Shown: piece by piece, positions 1-7,936 of the stretch
Position numbering within the stretch: the stretch's first letter is position 1
How the letters are laid out: the number at the start of each line of letters is the position of its first letter
DNA from: Actinobacteria bacterium casp-actino8
GTDB lineage: Bacteria > Actinomycetota > Acidimicrobiia > Acidimicrobiales > Ilumatobacteraceae
Reading direction: 5' to 3'
Assembly: GCA_001510455.1 (NCBI GenBank)
Contig: LFFH01000015.1
Coordinates: 1 to 21,403 of the forward strand
Length of the DNA stretch: 21,403 bases
The notes under the pieces: generated by a model
What the model was told of the DNA's origin: nothing
Seen by the model: only the letters and a program-made list of their open reading frames with translations
Databases searched by the model: none
Made by a program: the position numbers and the translations under genes

Positions 1-1368
1 CAACTCCGCCGGGAAATTGCTCTCCATGAGCGACAGGTAGCGACGCATGTCGAGGATCTTGTCGAGAATCTCGATGTTGACGGGGCAGATCTCGTCACAG
101 GCCTTGCACGACGTGCAGCTCCACACTTCTTCGGCAGTGATGCGCTCGAACAACGAGTTGGCCGAAATCGTGATCTCGGGATCGGTGCCGAGCGGCGGAC
201 TCACGCGTCCACCCGGCGCGTGTGACGCGGTGGCTGCCATCACTTCCCCGGTCTTCAACACGATCTCTCGCGGATCGAGCATCTTGCCCGTGGCATGAGC
301 CGGACACACGCTCGTGCATCGTCCGCACATGGTGCACGCATCGGTGTCGAGCAACTGCTTCCAGGTGAAGTCTTCGACCACCGCGGCACCGAACGTCTCC
401 AAGGACGTTTCGGTCAGATTCGGCATCGCCTTCATCGCACCCTTGGGGCGCTCACGATCCTTCAGGTACATGTTGAGCGGTGAGGTGAAAATGTGACGAA
501 GCATGGTGATCGGGAGGATCACGAGGAAGGCCACGAAGGTGAGCACGTGAGCGACCCACCAACCCTGATGCCACAGTTCGAGACTGCTGAGCGACCAACC
601 ATCGACCATCTGGGCCAGCGGATAGCCGATGAACGACCACTTCTCGTGGTCCATGTTCAGACCACTGGCCTGGTTCTCGGCGATGCGGAACATCTCGGCT
701 CCGAATCCCGACACGCCGATGGCGAGCAACACGCCGAGGATCACAGCGTGCTCCGCCTTGGTCTTGATGCGAATGCGATACGGGCGCTGCACGTAACGAC
801 GCACGATGGCCCACACCACACCGGCTGTGAACATGAGTCCGGCGAAATCACCGACGAACACGTATCCGCGGTACACATCGCCATGGAGGAACTTCAGACT
901 CTCGGGCATCTGGTGATCGACCTCGAGCACCGTCGTGACGCCGAGAAGGATCAAGAACCCGAAGTAGATGAGAGAGTGCATGAGACCTGCCGCCGAATCG
1001 CGGAGCAGGGTCTGCATGTACACCCCGGCCCGGAAGTCGCGCAGACGGTTCTTGGCGTTCTTGGTCGTGGTGCGACGGCGGTCGGGCGCTCCACGCTCCC
1101 AGTTGCGCACACGATCGGCGAAGCGGAAAGAACCCCACAGGACCAGCGCCGGAATGACCGTGTAGAAAGCGACCTTCAGGGGACCCGGGATCCCGCCGAA
1201 CACCTCGCGGTGAATCGGGGAATCGCTCTTCCAACCGGTCAGAAGGGGCAGGATGCCCGACACGGCGATGAACACCGCCATGAACGACCCGATGGCGATC
1301 GAGAGCTGATACGGCTTCAGTCGCCGCGGGCCCGTGGGCGCGGCCGGAGAGTCGGTGTGCGTAGCCAT
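1..1368 (-). CDS. Fe-S membrane oxidoreductase, EtfD/heterodisulfide-reductase-like (partial, C-terminus off window)
   Basis: The frame is open for 456 codons from an ATG at 1368 to the window edge, so the protein is cut at its C-terminal end. The first ~290 residues are a NarI-like multi-helix membrane domain, with hydrophobic segments near residues 20-45, 62-85, 130-150, 165-190, 200-225 and 265-290. Two 4Fe-4S ferredoxin motifs follow: CTMCGRCTSVCP (Cys 345, 348, 351, 355) and CTSCKACDEICP (Cys 418, 421, 424, 428). This order matches the large actinobacterial oxidoreductases of the Rv0338c/EtfD type, thought to pass electrons from the electron-transfer flavoprotein of acyl-CoA dehydrogenation to menaquinone. 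The missing part should hold two cysteine-rich CCG domains. The assignment to EtfD rather than another HdrD/GlcF relative is inference. It fits the 3-hydroxyacyl-CoA dehydrogenase and acyl-CoA mutase elsewhere in the window. The first gene of its unit, it has a TAGCGT box nine bases before the start. Confidence 0.85.
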   Translation of the reverse strand, partial: MATHTDSPAAPTGPRRLKPYQLSIAIGSFMAVFIAVSGILPLLTGWKSDSPIHREVFGGIPGPLKVAFYTVIPALVLWGSFRFADRVRNWERGAPDRRRTTTKNAKNRLRDFRAGVYMQTLLRDSAAGLMHSLIYFGFLILLGVTTVLEVDHQMPESLKFLHGDVYRGYVFVGDFAGLMFTAGVVWAIVRRYVQRPYRIRIKTKAEHAVILGVLLAIGVSGFGAEMFRIAENQASGLNMDHEKWSFIGYPLAQMVDGWSLSSLELWHQGWWVAHVLTFVAFLVILPITMLRHIFTSPLNMYLKDRERPKGAMKAMPNLTETSLETFGAAVVEDFTWKQLLDTDACTMCGRCTSVCPAHATGKMLDPREIVLKTGEVMAATASHAPGGRVSPPLGTDPEITISANSLFERITAEEVWSCTSCKACDEICPVNIEILDKILDMRRYLSLMESNFPAEL

Positions 1369-1377
1369 GCAGGGAGA

Positions 1378-1383
1378 ACGCTA
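1378..1383 (-). promoter_or_regulatory. Putative -10 box (TAGCGT) of the Fe-S oxidoreductase
   Basis: On the minus strand TAGCGT lies nine bases before the ATG at 1368. A start site 6-7 bases downstream would give a leader of only a few bases. No clear -35 box is visible, as is common in actinobacteria. Confidence 0.45.
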
Positions 1384-1407
1384 CTCGGGCCTCGCAACGA
1401 TGGGGAA

Positions 1408-1425
1408 CCTCACCTCGAGGTGAGG
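1408..1425. terminator. Perfect 18-base palindrome after the cNMP-binding gene
   Basis: CCTCACCTCGAGGTGAGG is its own reverse complement and can fold as a 7-bp stem with a TCGA loop. It begins seven bases past the stop of the minus-strand cNMP-binding gene, which suggests a terminator. There is no T-run. It also lies upstream of the -10 box of the Fe-S oxidoreductase, so an operator role is equally possible. Confidence 0.45.
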
Positions 1426-1431
1426 GCTCGA

Positions 1432-1857
1432 TCAGCCGTAGTACTGGCGATCGAGTTCGCGGATGCGACCGGCGAGAGTGCCGAGCAACTTGTGGGCCAG
1501 AGCCGGAATGGCGTCGATCACGCCGAGGAACTGCCGCTGACTGATGACCAGCATGGTGCAATCGGTATCGGCCACCACGGTGGCGGTACGAGGACCATGG
1601 TCGAGTAGCGACAGCTCGCCGAACACGGCGCCCGGTCCGAGGGTGGCCACCTTCTTACCGTTGCGCCGGACGGTGGCCGAACCCTTGAGAAGAATGAAGG
1701 CCTCGCGTCCGGTCTGACCCTGGTCGACAATGGTCGATCCGGCCTCGACCGTGACCTCGTCACCGGCCTTGGCAATCTTCTCGAGATCCTTGTTCGAGCA
1801 CGACGAGAACAAAGAAACCTTGCTGAGACCCGTCAAATACGCCTTTTTGCCTGCCAT
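1432..1857 (-). CDS. Stand-alone cyclic-nucleotide-binding domain protein (Crp-like, no HTH)
   Basis: The protein of about 141 residues is almost entirely one cyclic-nucleotide-binding beta-barrel. The phosphate-binding cassette at residues 79-94 reads FGELSLLDHGPRTATV and keeps the Glu (81) and Arg (90) that contact the cyclic nucleotide ribose and phosphate in CAP and PKA regulatory domains. The chain ends soon after the C-helix, so there is no DNA-binding domain, kinase or channel attached. A ligand-responsive adaptor is likely, but the partner is unknown. I chose the ATG at 1857 (MAGKKAYL). A GTG three codons upstream at 1866 is inside the predicted -10 box and is less likely. The spacer before it holds a TATAGT box and a palindromic operator-like site. 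It lies 63 bases upstream of the Fe-S oxidoreductase on the same strand. Confidence 0.85.
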   Translation of the reverse strand: MAGKKAYLTGLSKVSLFSSCSNKDLEKIAKAGDEVTVEAGSTIVDQGQTGREAFILLKGSATVRRNGKKVATLGPGAVFGELSLLDHGPRTATVVADTDCTMLVISQRQFLGVIDAIPALAHKLLGTLAGRIRELDRQYYG

Positions 1858-1862
1858 GGTCG

Positions 1863-1868
1863 TCACTA
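1863..1868 (-). promoter_or_regulatory. Putative -10 box (TATAGT) of the cNMP-binding gene
   Basis: TATAGT on the minus strand lies seven... five bases before 1857 are 1858-1862, so transcription would begin at or just inside the ATG: the box is five bases from that codon. This is the best -10 match in the window. No Shine-Dalgarno sequence is present, supporting a leaderless gene. Confidence 0.5.
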
Positions 1869-1890
1869 TACGGCGATCGTGAACAAGTGC

Positions 1891-1906
1891 CGTTCACATG
1901 TGAACG
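1891..1906. promoter_or_regulatory. Operator-like 16-base palindrome CGTTCACATGTGAACG
   Basis: The site is a perfect inverted repeat. A further GTGAAC half-site lies at 1879-1884, giving GTGAAC-GTTCAC-GTGAAC spacing. It is about 25 bases upstream of the TATAGT -10 box, overlapping the -35 region of the cNMP-binding gene. Binding of a dimeric repressor there is inference; the regulator is unknown. Confidence 0.5.
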
Positions 1907-1914
1907 AGCCAGTC

Positions 1915-1937
1915 GTCACCGAGACGAGTCCGGTGAC
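1915..1937 (-). terminator. Hairpin downstream of gpmA
   Basis: GTCACCG (1915-1921) and CGGTGAC (1931-1937) form a 7-bp stem around a nine-base loop, about 28 bases past the gpmA stop on the minus strand. No T-run follows, so this is a weak terminator candidate. Confidence 0.3.
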
Positions 1938-1964
1938 ACAGCGACCGACGAATCCATCGGTGTT

Positions 1965-2723
1965 TCAGCCGCCGGCCTGGCGAGCGACGGCCGCCGCCGC
2001 GGCATCGATCGCTGCCGCATCACCCAGGTACCCCACCTCGGTGACCGAGAAGTCGACGGCGAAACGGTAACGACGAGGAACTCCGGTCGGAATGTTGATC
2101 TCCGGAATCTCGGACTCCGACACGCCCTCGAGATGCATGAGAAGGGCCCGAAGCGAATTGCCGTGCGCAGTGACCAGAACGTCGAGACCGGCCCGAAGCT
2201 GCGGAACGATCTGGTCGTACCAATACGGAAGTACTCGAGCCACGACGTCCTTCAGACATTCGCTCGCCGGCAGCGCATCAGGGGCGAGCAGGCGGTAACG
2301 AGGATCGTTGACCGGATGCTCCGGACTCGTCGTGTCGACCGGCGGCGGGGGGACGTCGAAACTACGTCGCCAGACGTTGGTCTGCTGCTGGCCGTGCCGT
2401 TCGGCGGTCGCCTTCTTGTCGAGACCCTGCAGCGCGCCATAGTGCCGTTCGTTCAATCGCCACGATCGCTGCAACGGCAACCACACCTGCCCCATCGCCT
2501 CGAGGGCCAGATGGCAGGTGACCACGGCTCGCTCGAGCACCGACGTGTGAGCCATGTCGAAACTCAGACCTTCATCGGCCATGGTGCAACCGGCCGCCGC
2601 AGCCTCGGTCCGACCCTTGTCGGACAGGGGAACGTCGTGCCAGCCGGTGAAGAGATTCTGCTGATTCCACGTGCTCTCACCGTGGCGCAGGATGACGAGG
2701 GTTCCGACTGCGTGTCCGCCCAT
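1965..2723 (-). CDS. gpmA: 2,3-bisphosphoglycerate-dependent phosphoglycerate mutase
   Basis: The enzyme interconverts 3- and 2-phosphoglycerate in glycolysis and gluconeogenesis through a phosphohistidine. The LRHGE motif gives the catalytic His14, RLNERHYGALQG at 89-100 supplies the acid/base Glu92, and TAHGNSLRAL at 185-194 gives the second His187. The NIPTGVP segment at 210-216 is also typical of the cofactor-dependent class. The length of 252 residues matches the family. The ATG at 2723 lies nine bases after the asd stop, so it is probably co-transcribed with asd. A perfect helical family match leaves little doubt about function. Confidence 0.96.
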   Translation of the reverse strand: MGGHAVGTLVILRHGESTWNQQNLFTGWHDVPLSDKGRTEAAAAGCTMADEGLSFDMAHTSVLERAVVTCHLALEAMGQVWLPLQRSWRLNERHYGALQGLDKKATAERHGQQQTNVWRRSFDVPPPPVDTTSPEHPVNDPRYRLLAPDALPASECLKDVVARVLPYWYDQIVPQLRAGLDVLVTAHGNSLRALLMHLEGVSESEIPEINIPTGVPRRYRFAVDFSVTEVGYLGDAAAIDAAAAAVARQAGG

Positions 2724-2732
2724 GGAAACGTT

Positions 2733-3773
<1,041 letters not shown>

Positions 3774-3778
3774 TCACC

Positions 3779-4654
3779 TCAGTCGGGTCGACGGGCGATT
3801 AACCACCAGTGACTGGGATCAATCCCTTCGAAGGTGTGTATCGAGAATCCGCTCACACCACCCTTGGACGCCACTCTGCGATGACCGGTCCGGAACCAGA
3901 GTTCAGGGACCGACACCTTGATGCCCTGCGACACGAGGTGACGAACGACGGCCCGGGGTGAGAGTCGATTCGCCTGCCAACCGAGACGCGTGGACCATCG
4001 CTGGCGCGACAACCACGGGCCGAGGATCGGCGCCCTCCACAACACGCGCGTGATCACGCCGGCCGGGAAGAGCGCCACATCGCGACCGATCCAGGTGCGG
4101 TAGTTGAGGACCACTCGACCACCGGGCTTGACCACTCGGAAGGCTTCCGACGTGAGATGGAGAGCGTCGTCGGCGTTGCAGTGCTGCAACGTGATGTAGC
4201 TGAACACGACGTCAGCCGATGCCGATTCGAGATCGAGTGAACGTCCGTCCGACACGTGTGAGGTACTCAGACGATCGGGGACTCCGAAGCTCTCGACGGT
4301 CTCACGGCAGCGTTCGAGGAACGATGCGTCGAGATCACAGGCCACCACCGACCCGAAGCGCCGCGTGAAACTGGCCGTCATCCGACCGATGCCCGAGCCG
4401 ATCTCGACCAACGACGATTCTTCGTTCTCGGTCGGATCGAATCCGAAGCACTGCAGATAAGCGCCGACTTCCTGCTCTCCCGAGTCGACGAATTGCTCGA
4501 GCGTCAGCTGATCACCAGTTGCGTTGTTGAACACCCATCCCGTGTCGCGAACGACACTGTCGGGATCGTCGTGCCGTTCGGAGGCGCGCCCGGCAGCCTT
4601 CCACGGAACGTGTTGATGACGATGCTCGTCGACCACTCGTCGGGGCTCCGTCAC
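3779..4654 (-). CDS. Class I SAM-dependent methyltransferase, substrate unknown
   Basis: About 291 residues. Residues 83-91 (VEIGSGIGR) are the glycine-rich motif I of Rossmann-fold methyltransferases, D107 in CDLD fits the acidic ribose-binding position, and the segment near 137-160 (DGRSLDL ... FSYITLQH) matches motifs II-III of Methyltransf_11/25 enzymes, followed by [13 protein letters not shown] at 173-185. The C-terminal 100 residues, basic and tryptophan-rich, are not recognised. I place the start at the GTG at 4654, which overlaps the lysC stop as GTGA. The frame stays open upstream inside lysC, but there it reads as a shadow of lysC. Coupled translation between lysC and asd places it in the aspartate pathway operon, yet nothing in the sequence points to an amino-acid substrate. 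SAM is itself made from a product of this pathway. Confidence 0.82.
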   Translation of the reverse strand: MTEPRRVVDEHRHQHVPWKAAGRASERHDDPDSVVRDTGWVFNNATGDQLTLEQFVDSGEQEVGAYLQCFGFDPTENEESSLVEIGSGIGRMTASFTRRFGSVVACDLDASFLERCRETVESFGVPDRLSTSHVSDGRSLDLESASADVVFSYITLQHCNADDALHLTSEAFRVVKPGGRVVLNYRTWIGRDVALFPAGVITRVLWRAPILGPWLSRQRWSTRLGWQANRLSPRAVVRHLVSQGIKVSVPELWFRTGHRRVASKGGVSGFSIHTFEGIDPSHWWLIARRPD

Positions 4655-5163
4655 TTCCGCTCGGGAAGCGGAGCGCTGTACGCCTGACCACTGTCGAGAC
4701 CGAACGCCGTGTGCAGAGCACCAGCGGCCCGCTCGAGGTCGGACGAGGCCACCACGACCGAGATACGGATGGTCGAGGTCGAGATCATCTCGATGTTGAC
4801 ACCTTCGTCGGCCAGTATCCGGAACATCTTGGCCGCGATACCCGGACTCGTCTTCATGCCGGCACCCACCAACGAGATCTTGGCGATGGCATCGTCGTGC
4901 GAGATACCCGTGGCACCGATCTGCTTCGCCACGTCGGAGACGATCGACTCGGCGACCTTCATGTCGGCCTTGGGGACGGTGAAGCTGATGTCGGTGGTTC
5001 CGTCGGACGACGTGTTCTGAACGATCATGTCGACGTTGACGTTCGACTGCGCAAGTGGTTCGAACAACGATGCCGAAATTCCCGGTCGATCTGGGACGCT
5101 GCGAACCGTGACCTTGGCCTCGCTGACATCGGTGACGACGCCGGAGATGACGGGATCTTCCAT
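4651..5163 (-). CDS. lysC: Aspartokinase beta subunit from an internal in-frame start
   Basis: The ATG at 5163 is codon 247 of lysC and begins [20 protein letters not shown], which corresponds to the place where the beta subunit of Corynebacterium aspartokinase begins. An AGGAG Shine-Dalgarno at 5170-5174 stands six bases before this ATG, although the alpha start has none. The product would be about 170 residues: only the two ACT domains, forming the regulatory half of an alpha2beta2 enzyme. The overlapping arrangement is known for this family; production here is inferred. Confidence 0.72.
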   Translation of the reverse strand: MEDPVISGVVTDVSEAKVTVRSVPDRPGISASLFEPLAQSNVNVDMIVQNTSSDGTTDISFTVPKADMKVAESIVSDVAKQIGATGISHDDAIAKISLVGAGMKTSPGIAAKMFRILADEGVNIEMISTSTIRISVVVASSDLERAAGALHTAFGLDSGQAYSAPLPERK

Positions 5164-5901
5164 GGAAGGCTCCTGACTCGTGATCCAAGTGCCGGGCTCC
5201 CAGGTGAAGCTCGAACGAACCTGGATCGGAACGTTGTGATTGCGGGCGAACTCGACCGATCGAAGTGCGAGAACCTTGCTCCCGGCTCCGGCCATCTCGA
5301 GCATCTCGTCGAAGTTGATGTGCGTGAGTTTGCGGGCCTGCGGCACGATTCGCGGATCGGCCGAGAACACCCCGGTGACATCGGTGTAGATCTCGCAACT
5401 GTCGGCGTCGAGAGCGGCAGCCAACGCCACCGCCGTGGTGTCGGAGCCACCGCGTCCGAGAGTGGTGATCTCACGTTCGGTGCTCACACCCTGGAAGCCG
5501 GCGACGACACAGACCTTCCCCTCGGCGAGGGCTTCACGAATCCGGTCACCCCGCACCTCGAGAATCTTGGCCTTGGTGTGAGTGGTGTCGGTGATGATGC
5601 CCACCTGACTGCCGGTGAAACTGACCGCATCGATTCCGAGGTCGGCGAGGGCCATGGCGACGAGCGACATCGAAATTCGCTCGCCCGTGGTGAGCAACAT
5701 GTCGAGTTCGCGGCCCGGATGAACCGATGACACGTCGTTGGCCAACTTGATGAGGTTGTCGGTCGACTTGCCCATGGCCGACACCACGACGACGACATCG
5801 GCTCCGTGCTTCTTAGTGAACGCCACGTGCTCGGCCACGGCGCGGATGCGCTCGGGGTCGGCCACCGAAGTTCCACCGAACTTTTGCACGATGAGTGTCA
5901 C
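4651..5901 (-). CDS. lysC: Aspartokinase (alpha subunit, ACT-regulated)
   Basis: The enzyme phosphorylates aspartate, the first step to lysine, threonine, methionine and diaminopimelate. The amino-acid kinase domain fills residues 1-240: KFGGTSV at 7-13, TTGER at 71-75, the GRGGSDTTA nucleotide/aspartate segment at 149-157, and [13 protein letters not shown] at 172-184. Two ACT domains follow (about 262-340 and 345-410), as in the Corynebacterium/Bacillus type that is feedback-inhibited by lysine and threonine. The length of 416 residues is typical. The start is a GTG at 5901, with a TAGCCT box nine bases before it and no Shine-Dalgarno. An internal ATG at residue 247 likely makes a separate beta subunit. 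The stop overlaps the following methyltransferase start. Confidence 0.97.
   Translation of the reverse strand: MTLIVQKFGGTSVADPERIRAVAEHVAFTKKHGADVVVVVSAMGKSTDNLIKLANDVSSVHPGRELDMLLTTGERISMSLVAMALADLGIDAVSFTGSQVGIITDTTHTKAKILEVRGDRIREALAEGKVCVVAGFQGVSTEREITTLGRGGSDTTAVALAAALDADSCEIYTDVTGVFSADPRIVPQARKLTHINFDEMLEMAGAGSKVLALRSVEFARNHNVPIQVRSSFTWEPGTWITSQEPSMEDPVISGVVTDVSEAKVTVRSVPDRPGISASLFEPLAQSNVNVDMIVQNTSSDGTTDISFTVPKADMKVAESIVSDVAKQIGATGISHDDAIAKISLVGAGMKTSPGIAAKMFRILADEGVNIEMISTSTIRISVVVASSDLERAAGALHTAFGLDSGQAYSAPLPERK
5170..5174 (-). promoter_or_regulatory. Internal ribosome binding site (AGGAG) for the LysC beta subunit
   Basis: AGGAG is followed by a six-base spacer and ATG, one of the best ribosome binding sites in the window despite lying inside a coding region. 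Confidence 0.7.
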
Positions 5902-5909
5902 GAAAATCG

Positions 5910-5924
5910 CAGGCTACTAGCCTG
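5910..5924. promoter_or_regulatory. Symmetric divergent promoter between lysC and the cyclophilin gene
   Basis: CAGGCTACTAGCCTG is a palindrome with one central base. Each arm contains TAGCCT, a TANNNT -10 box: at 5918-5923 on the plus strand, nine bases before the ATG at 5933, and at 5911-5916 on the minus strand, nine bases before the GTG at 5901. Both genes would be nearly leaderless, and the two boxes almost touch, so two polymerases could not occupy them together. Confidence 0.5.
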
Positions 5925-5932
5925 ACCTGCTC

Positions 5933-6799
5933 ATGGGTACCGCCAAAAGAGAACGCAAGAAGCAGAACCGCGAGATGGGTCGTCAGGCCGCTGCCGCCTC
6001 CGAGCGCCGACGGGCCACCATTCGCCGGACGACCCGCATCGTCGGCATCGTGGTGGTCCTCGTGGCCCTCATCTTCCTGATCGCGGTCCTCACCAACGAC
6101 GACAGTGATGGACCCTCCACTTCGCAGACGGGCACCGAGAACTTCGGTGCGACCACCACCCTTGTTGGAGGAGCCACCACCACCGTTCCCCAAGGTCCCA
6201 CCACCACCTTGCCGTCCGGGCCGGTCGACTTCGTCTACGGCAGCGGCGAGTGCGCGCCGACTGATGGCAGCGCCACCCTGACGCGCGAGTTCTCCGATGC
6301 GCCGCAACTCTGTATCGATCCGTCCAAGACGTACACAGCGGTCGTCGAGACCAACGAAGGTTCGTTCACCATCGAGCTCGATCCAGCACGCGCCCCGGGA
6401 ACGGTCAACAACTTCGTCAACCTGGCGCGCTTCAAGTACTTCGACGACACCGAGTGCCATCGAGCGATCCCCAACTTCGTCGTTCAGTGCGGTGATCCCA
6501 CGGCAACCGGAACCGGTGGACCCGGCTACTCGTTCGCCGACGAACTGCCCGAGGCCGGTGAGTACGAGATCGGCTCGATCGCCATGGCCAACTCCGGACC
6601 CGACACCAACGGAAGTCAGTTCTTCGTGATCACCGGTTCCGACGGAGCCGACCTTCCGCCGAACTACACCCTCTTCGGACAGGTCACTGACGGACTCGAC
6701 GTCGTCGCCATTCTCGACTCGCTCGGGAATCCGAGTGACAACGGCGTTCCACCGCTCGGTGACATTCGCATCGTGTCGGTCACCGTCACCGAAGCCTGA
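5933..6799 (+). CDS. Membrane-anchored cyclophilin-type peptidyl-prolyl isomerase
   Basis: A 288-residue protein: a basic cytoplasmic N-terminus (1-35), one transmembrane segment (36-54), a Thr/Gly/Pro-rich linker (60-97) with repeated TTT, and a cyclophilin domain (about 133-288). Active-site elements are visible: HR at 176-177 with the catalytic arginine, Q185, and MANSGPDTNGSQFF ending at 231. The usual FHR reads CHR here, giving Cys175 besides Cys107, 127 and 186, so disulfides are possible in the exported domain. Its likely role is folding or trafficking of proteins outside the membrane. The start ATG at 5933 fits the common (M)xTAKRERK start of actinobacterial homologues. Its neighbour lysC is divergent and shares the spacer promoter. 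Confidence 0.93.
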   Translation: MGTAKRERKKQNREMGRQAAAASERRRATIRRTTRIVGIVVVLVALIFLIAVLTNDDSDGPSTSQTGTENFGATTTLVGGATTTVPQGPTTTLPSGPVDFVYGSGECAPTDGSATLTREFSDAPQLCIDPSKTYTAVVETNEGSFTIELDPARAPGTVNNFVNLARFKYFDDTECHRAIPNFVVQCGDPTATGTGGPGYSFADELPEAGEYEIGSIAMANSGPDTNGSQFFVITGSDGADLPPNYTLFGQVTDGLDVVAILDSLGNPSDNGVPPLGDIRIVSVTVTEA

Positions 6800-6819
6800 G
6801 TCGACGAACTCGATCCGAG

Positions 6820-6847
6820 CGGTCGTGACGTCGAATCGTCACGACCG
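6820..6847. terminator. Bidirectional terminator hairpin
   Basis: CGGTCGTGACG and CGTCACGACCG form a perfect 11-bp stem with a six-base TCGAAT loop, centred in the 51-base spacer between the convergent cyclophilin and Gfo/Idh genes. Its position and symmetry serve both strands. The plus strand continues with GTTT, but there is no long T-run. Confidence 0.8.
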
Positions 6848-6850
6848 GTT

Positions 6851-7936
6851 TCACAGTCCGAGTTCCGACATGTCGATCGGACGACCCTCGTCGATCGACT
6901 GGTGTGCCGCCACCCCGATGGCCACCGACATCAACCCGGCGTGAACGTCGACTTCGGGTATCGCACCGCCGCGGACGGCATCACAGAAACGGGCCACCTC
7001 GACGAAGCTGGCGCCGAAGTGAAATCCCACATGAGCGACCGATGGATCGATCGCAACGGGCAAGGGCTCGACCGTTCGATCACTTCGGCGTCCGACGTAC
7101 ACCGAACCGTCCCCGGGAACCGAGGTCTCGACCTTTCCGCGATCGCCCACCACGCTGATTTCCTGCTCGTTACGAGAACCCTCGGCGAACATACACAGGT
7201 CGAGGTGCGCACGAACCCCGTTCGCGTAGTCGACGATCACGAACGCGTTGTCGAGGATGTCCGATCGCTCCCCGTCGTACATCTCGTCGAGGTGGTTCAC
7301 GTCCTGACCTCCACTCGCGTACACACGCCGAGGAGGCGCCCCGACGATCAGATTCATCAGATCGAAGAAATGACAACACTTCTCGACGAGTGTTCCGCCG
7401 GTGTTGCGTGAGAAGCGATTCCAGTTGTCGACTTTCACCAGGAAAGGAAACCGATGTTCGCGAATCGAGACCATCCGAGTGGTTCCGAGCCGACCCGATC
7501 GAACCACGTCCACCAATGCGGCGATGGGGGCCATGTATCGGTACTCGAGCCCGACCCACGTGATGGCAGGGCGACGACCGGCCCATTCGACGACTGATCG
7601 ACAATCCTCGATGGTCGTGCACATCGGCTTCTCGACCAACACAGGAATGTCGGACGCCAGTACGTCACGCAAGACGTCGACGTGAGTGAAATTCGGTGAT
7701 GCGACGATCAGTGCGTCGACCGACTCCGAATCGAGCAGATCACGATGATCACGAAATTCGGCGACTTTACGATCACCGAGCTCACGTCGTGCCCACGCCA
7801 GAGGTTCGTCGTTCGGATCACTGATCGCCGTGACCTCGGCTCCCGTCAACGCTTCGACATTGCGGATGTGTTCGCAACCCATCATGCCGGTGCCGATCAC
7901 ACCGAGACGCAGATCAGCTGACACGGTTCGGCTCAA
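6851..7936 (-). CDS. Gfo/Idh/MocA-family NAD(P)-dependent oxidoreductase
   Basis: An N-terminal Rossmann fold (LGVIGTGMMG at 11-20) is followed by the family's EKP motif at 102-104, where Lys103 is the catalytic lysine, and a C-terminal beta-sheet substrate domain with the GGT...HFFDLMN segment (His189, Asp192). Members oxidise sugars, inositols or related polyols; 361 residues is typical. The substrate cannot be told from sequence. The start is uncertain: TTG at 7936 overlaps the stop of the upstream gene as TTGA, and a GTG four codons later (7924) is also possible. Translational coupling to the S51-like gene suggests a shared unit. Confidence 0.88.
   Translation of the reverse strand: MSRTVSADLRLGVIGTGMMGCEHIRNVEALTGAEVTAISDPNDEPLAWARRELGDRKVAEFRDHRDLLDSESVDALIVASPNFTHVDVLRDVLASDIPVLVEKPMCTTIEDCRSVVEWAGRRPAITWVGLEYRYMAPIAALVDVVRSGRLGTTRMVSIREHRFPFLVKVDNWNRFSRNTGGTLVEKCCHFFDLMNLIVGAPPRRVYASGGQDVNHLDEMYDGERSDILDNAFVIVDYANGVRAHLDLCMFAEGSRNEQEISVVGDRGKVETSVPGDGSVYVGRRSDRTVEPLPVAIDPSVAHVGFHFGASFVEVARFCDAVRGGAIPEVDVHAGLMSVAIGVAAHQSIDEGRPIDMSELGL

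Noticed and set aside
493..1608. 371-codon plus-strand frame
   Set aside because: It is antisense to the Fe-S oxidoreductase and the cNMP-binding gene and shows no domain.
4655..5398. N-terminal extension of the methyltransferase frame up to 5398
   Set aside because: It overlaps lysC on the same strand in another frame and reads as a low-complexity Arg/His/Gly shadow. The motif-bearing part begins after 4654.
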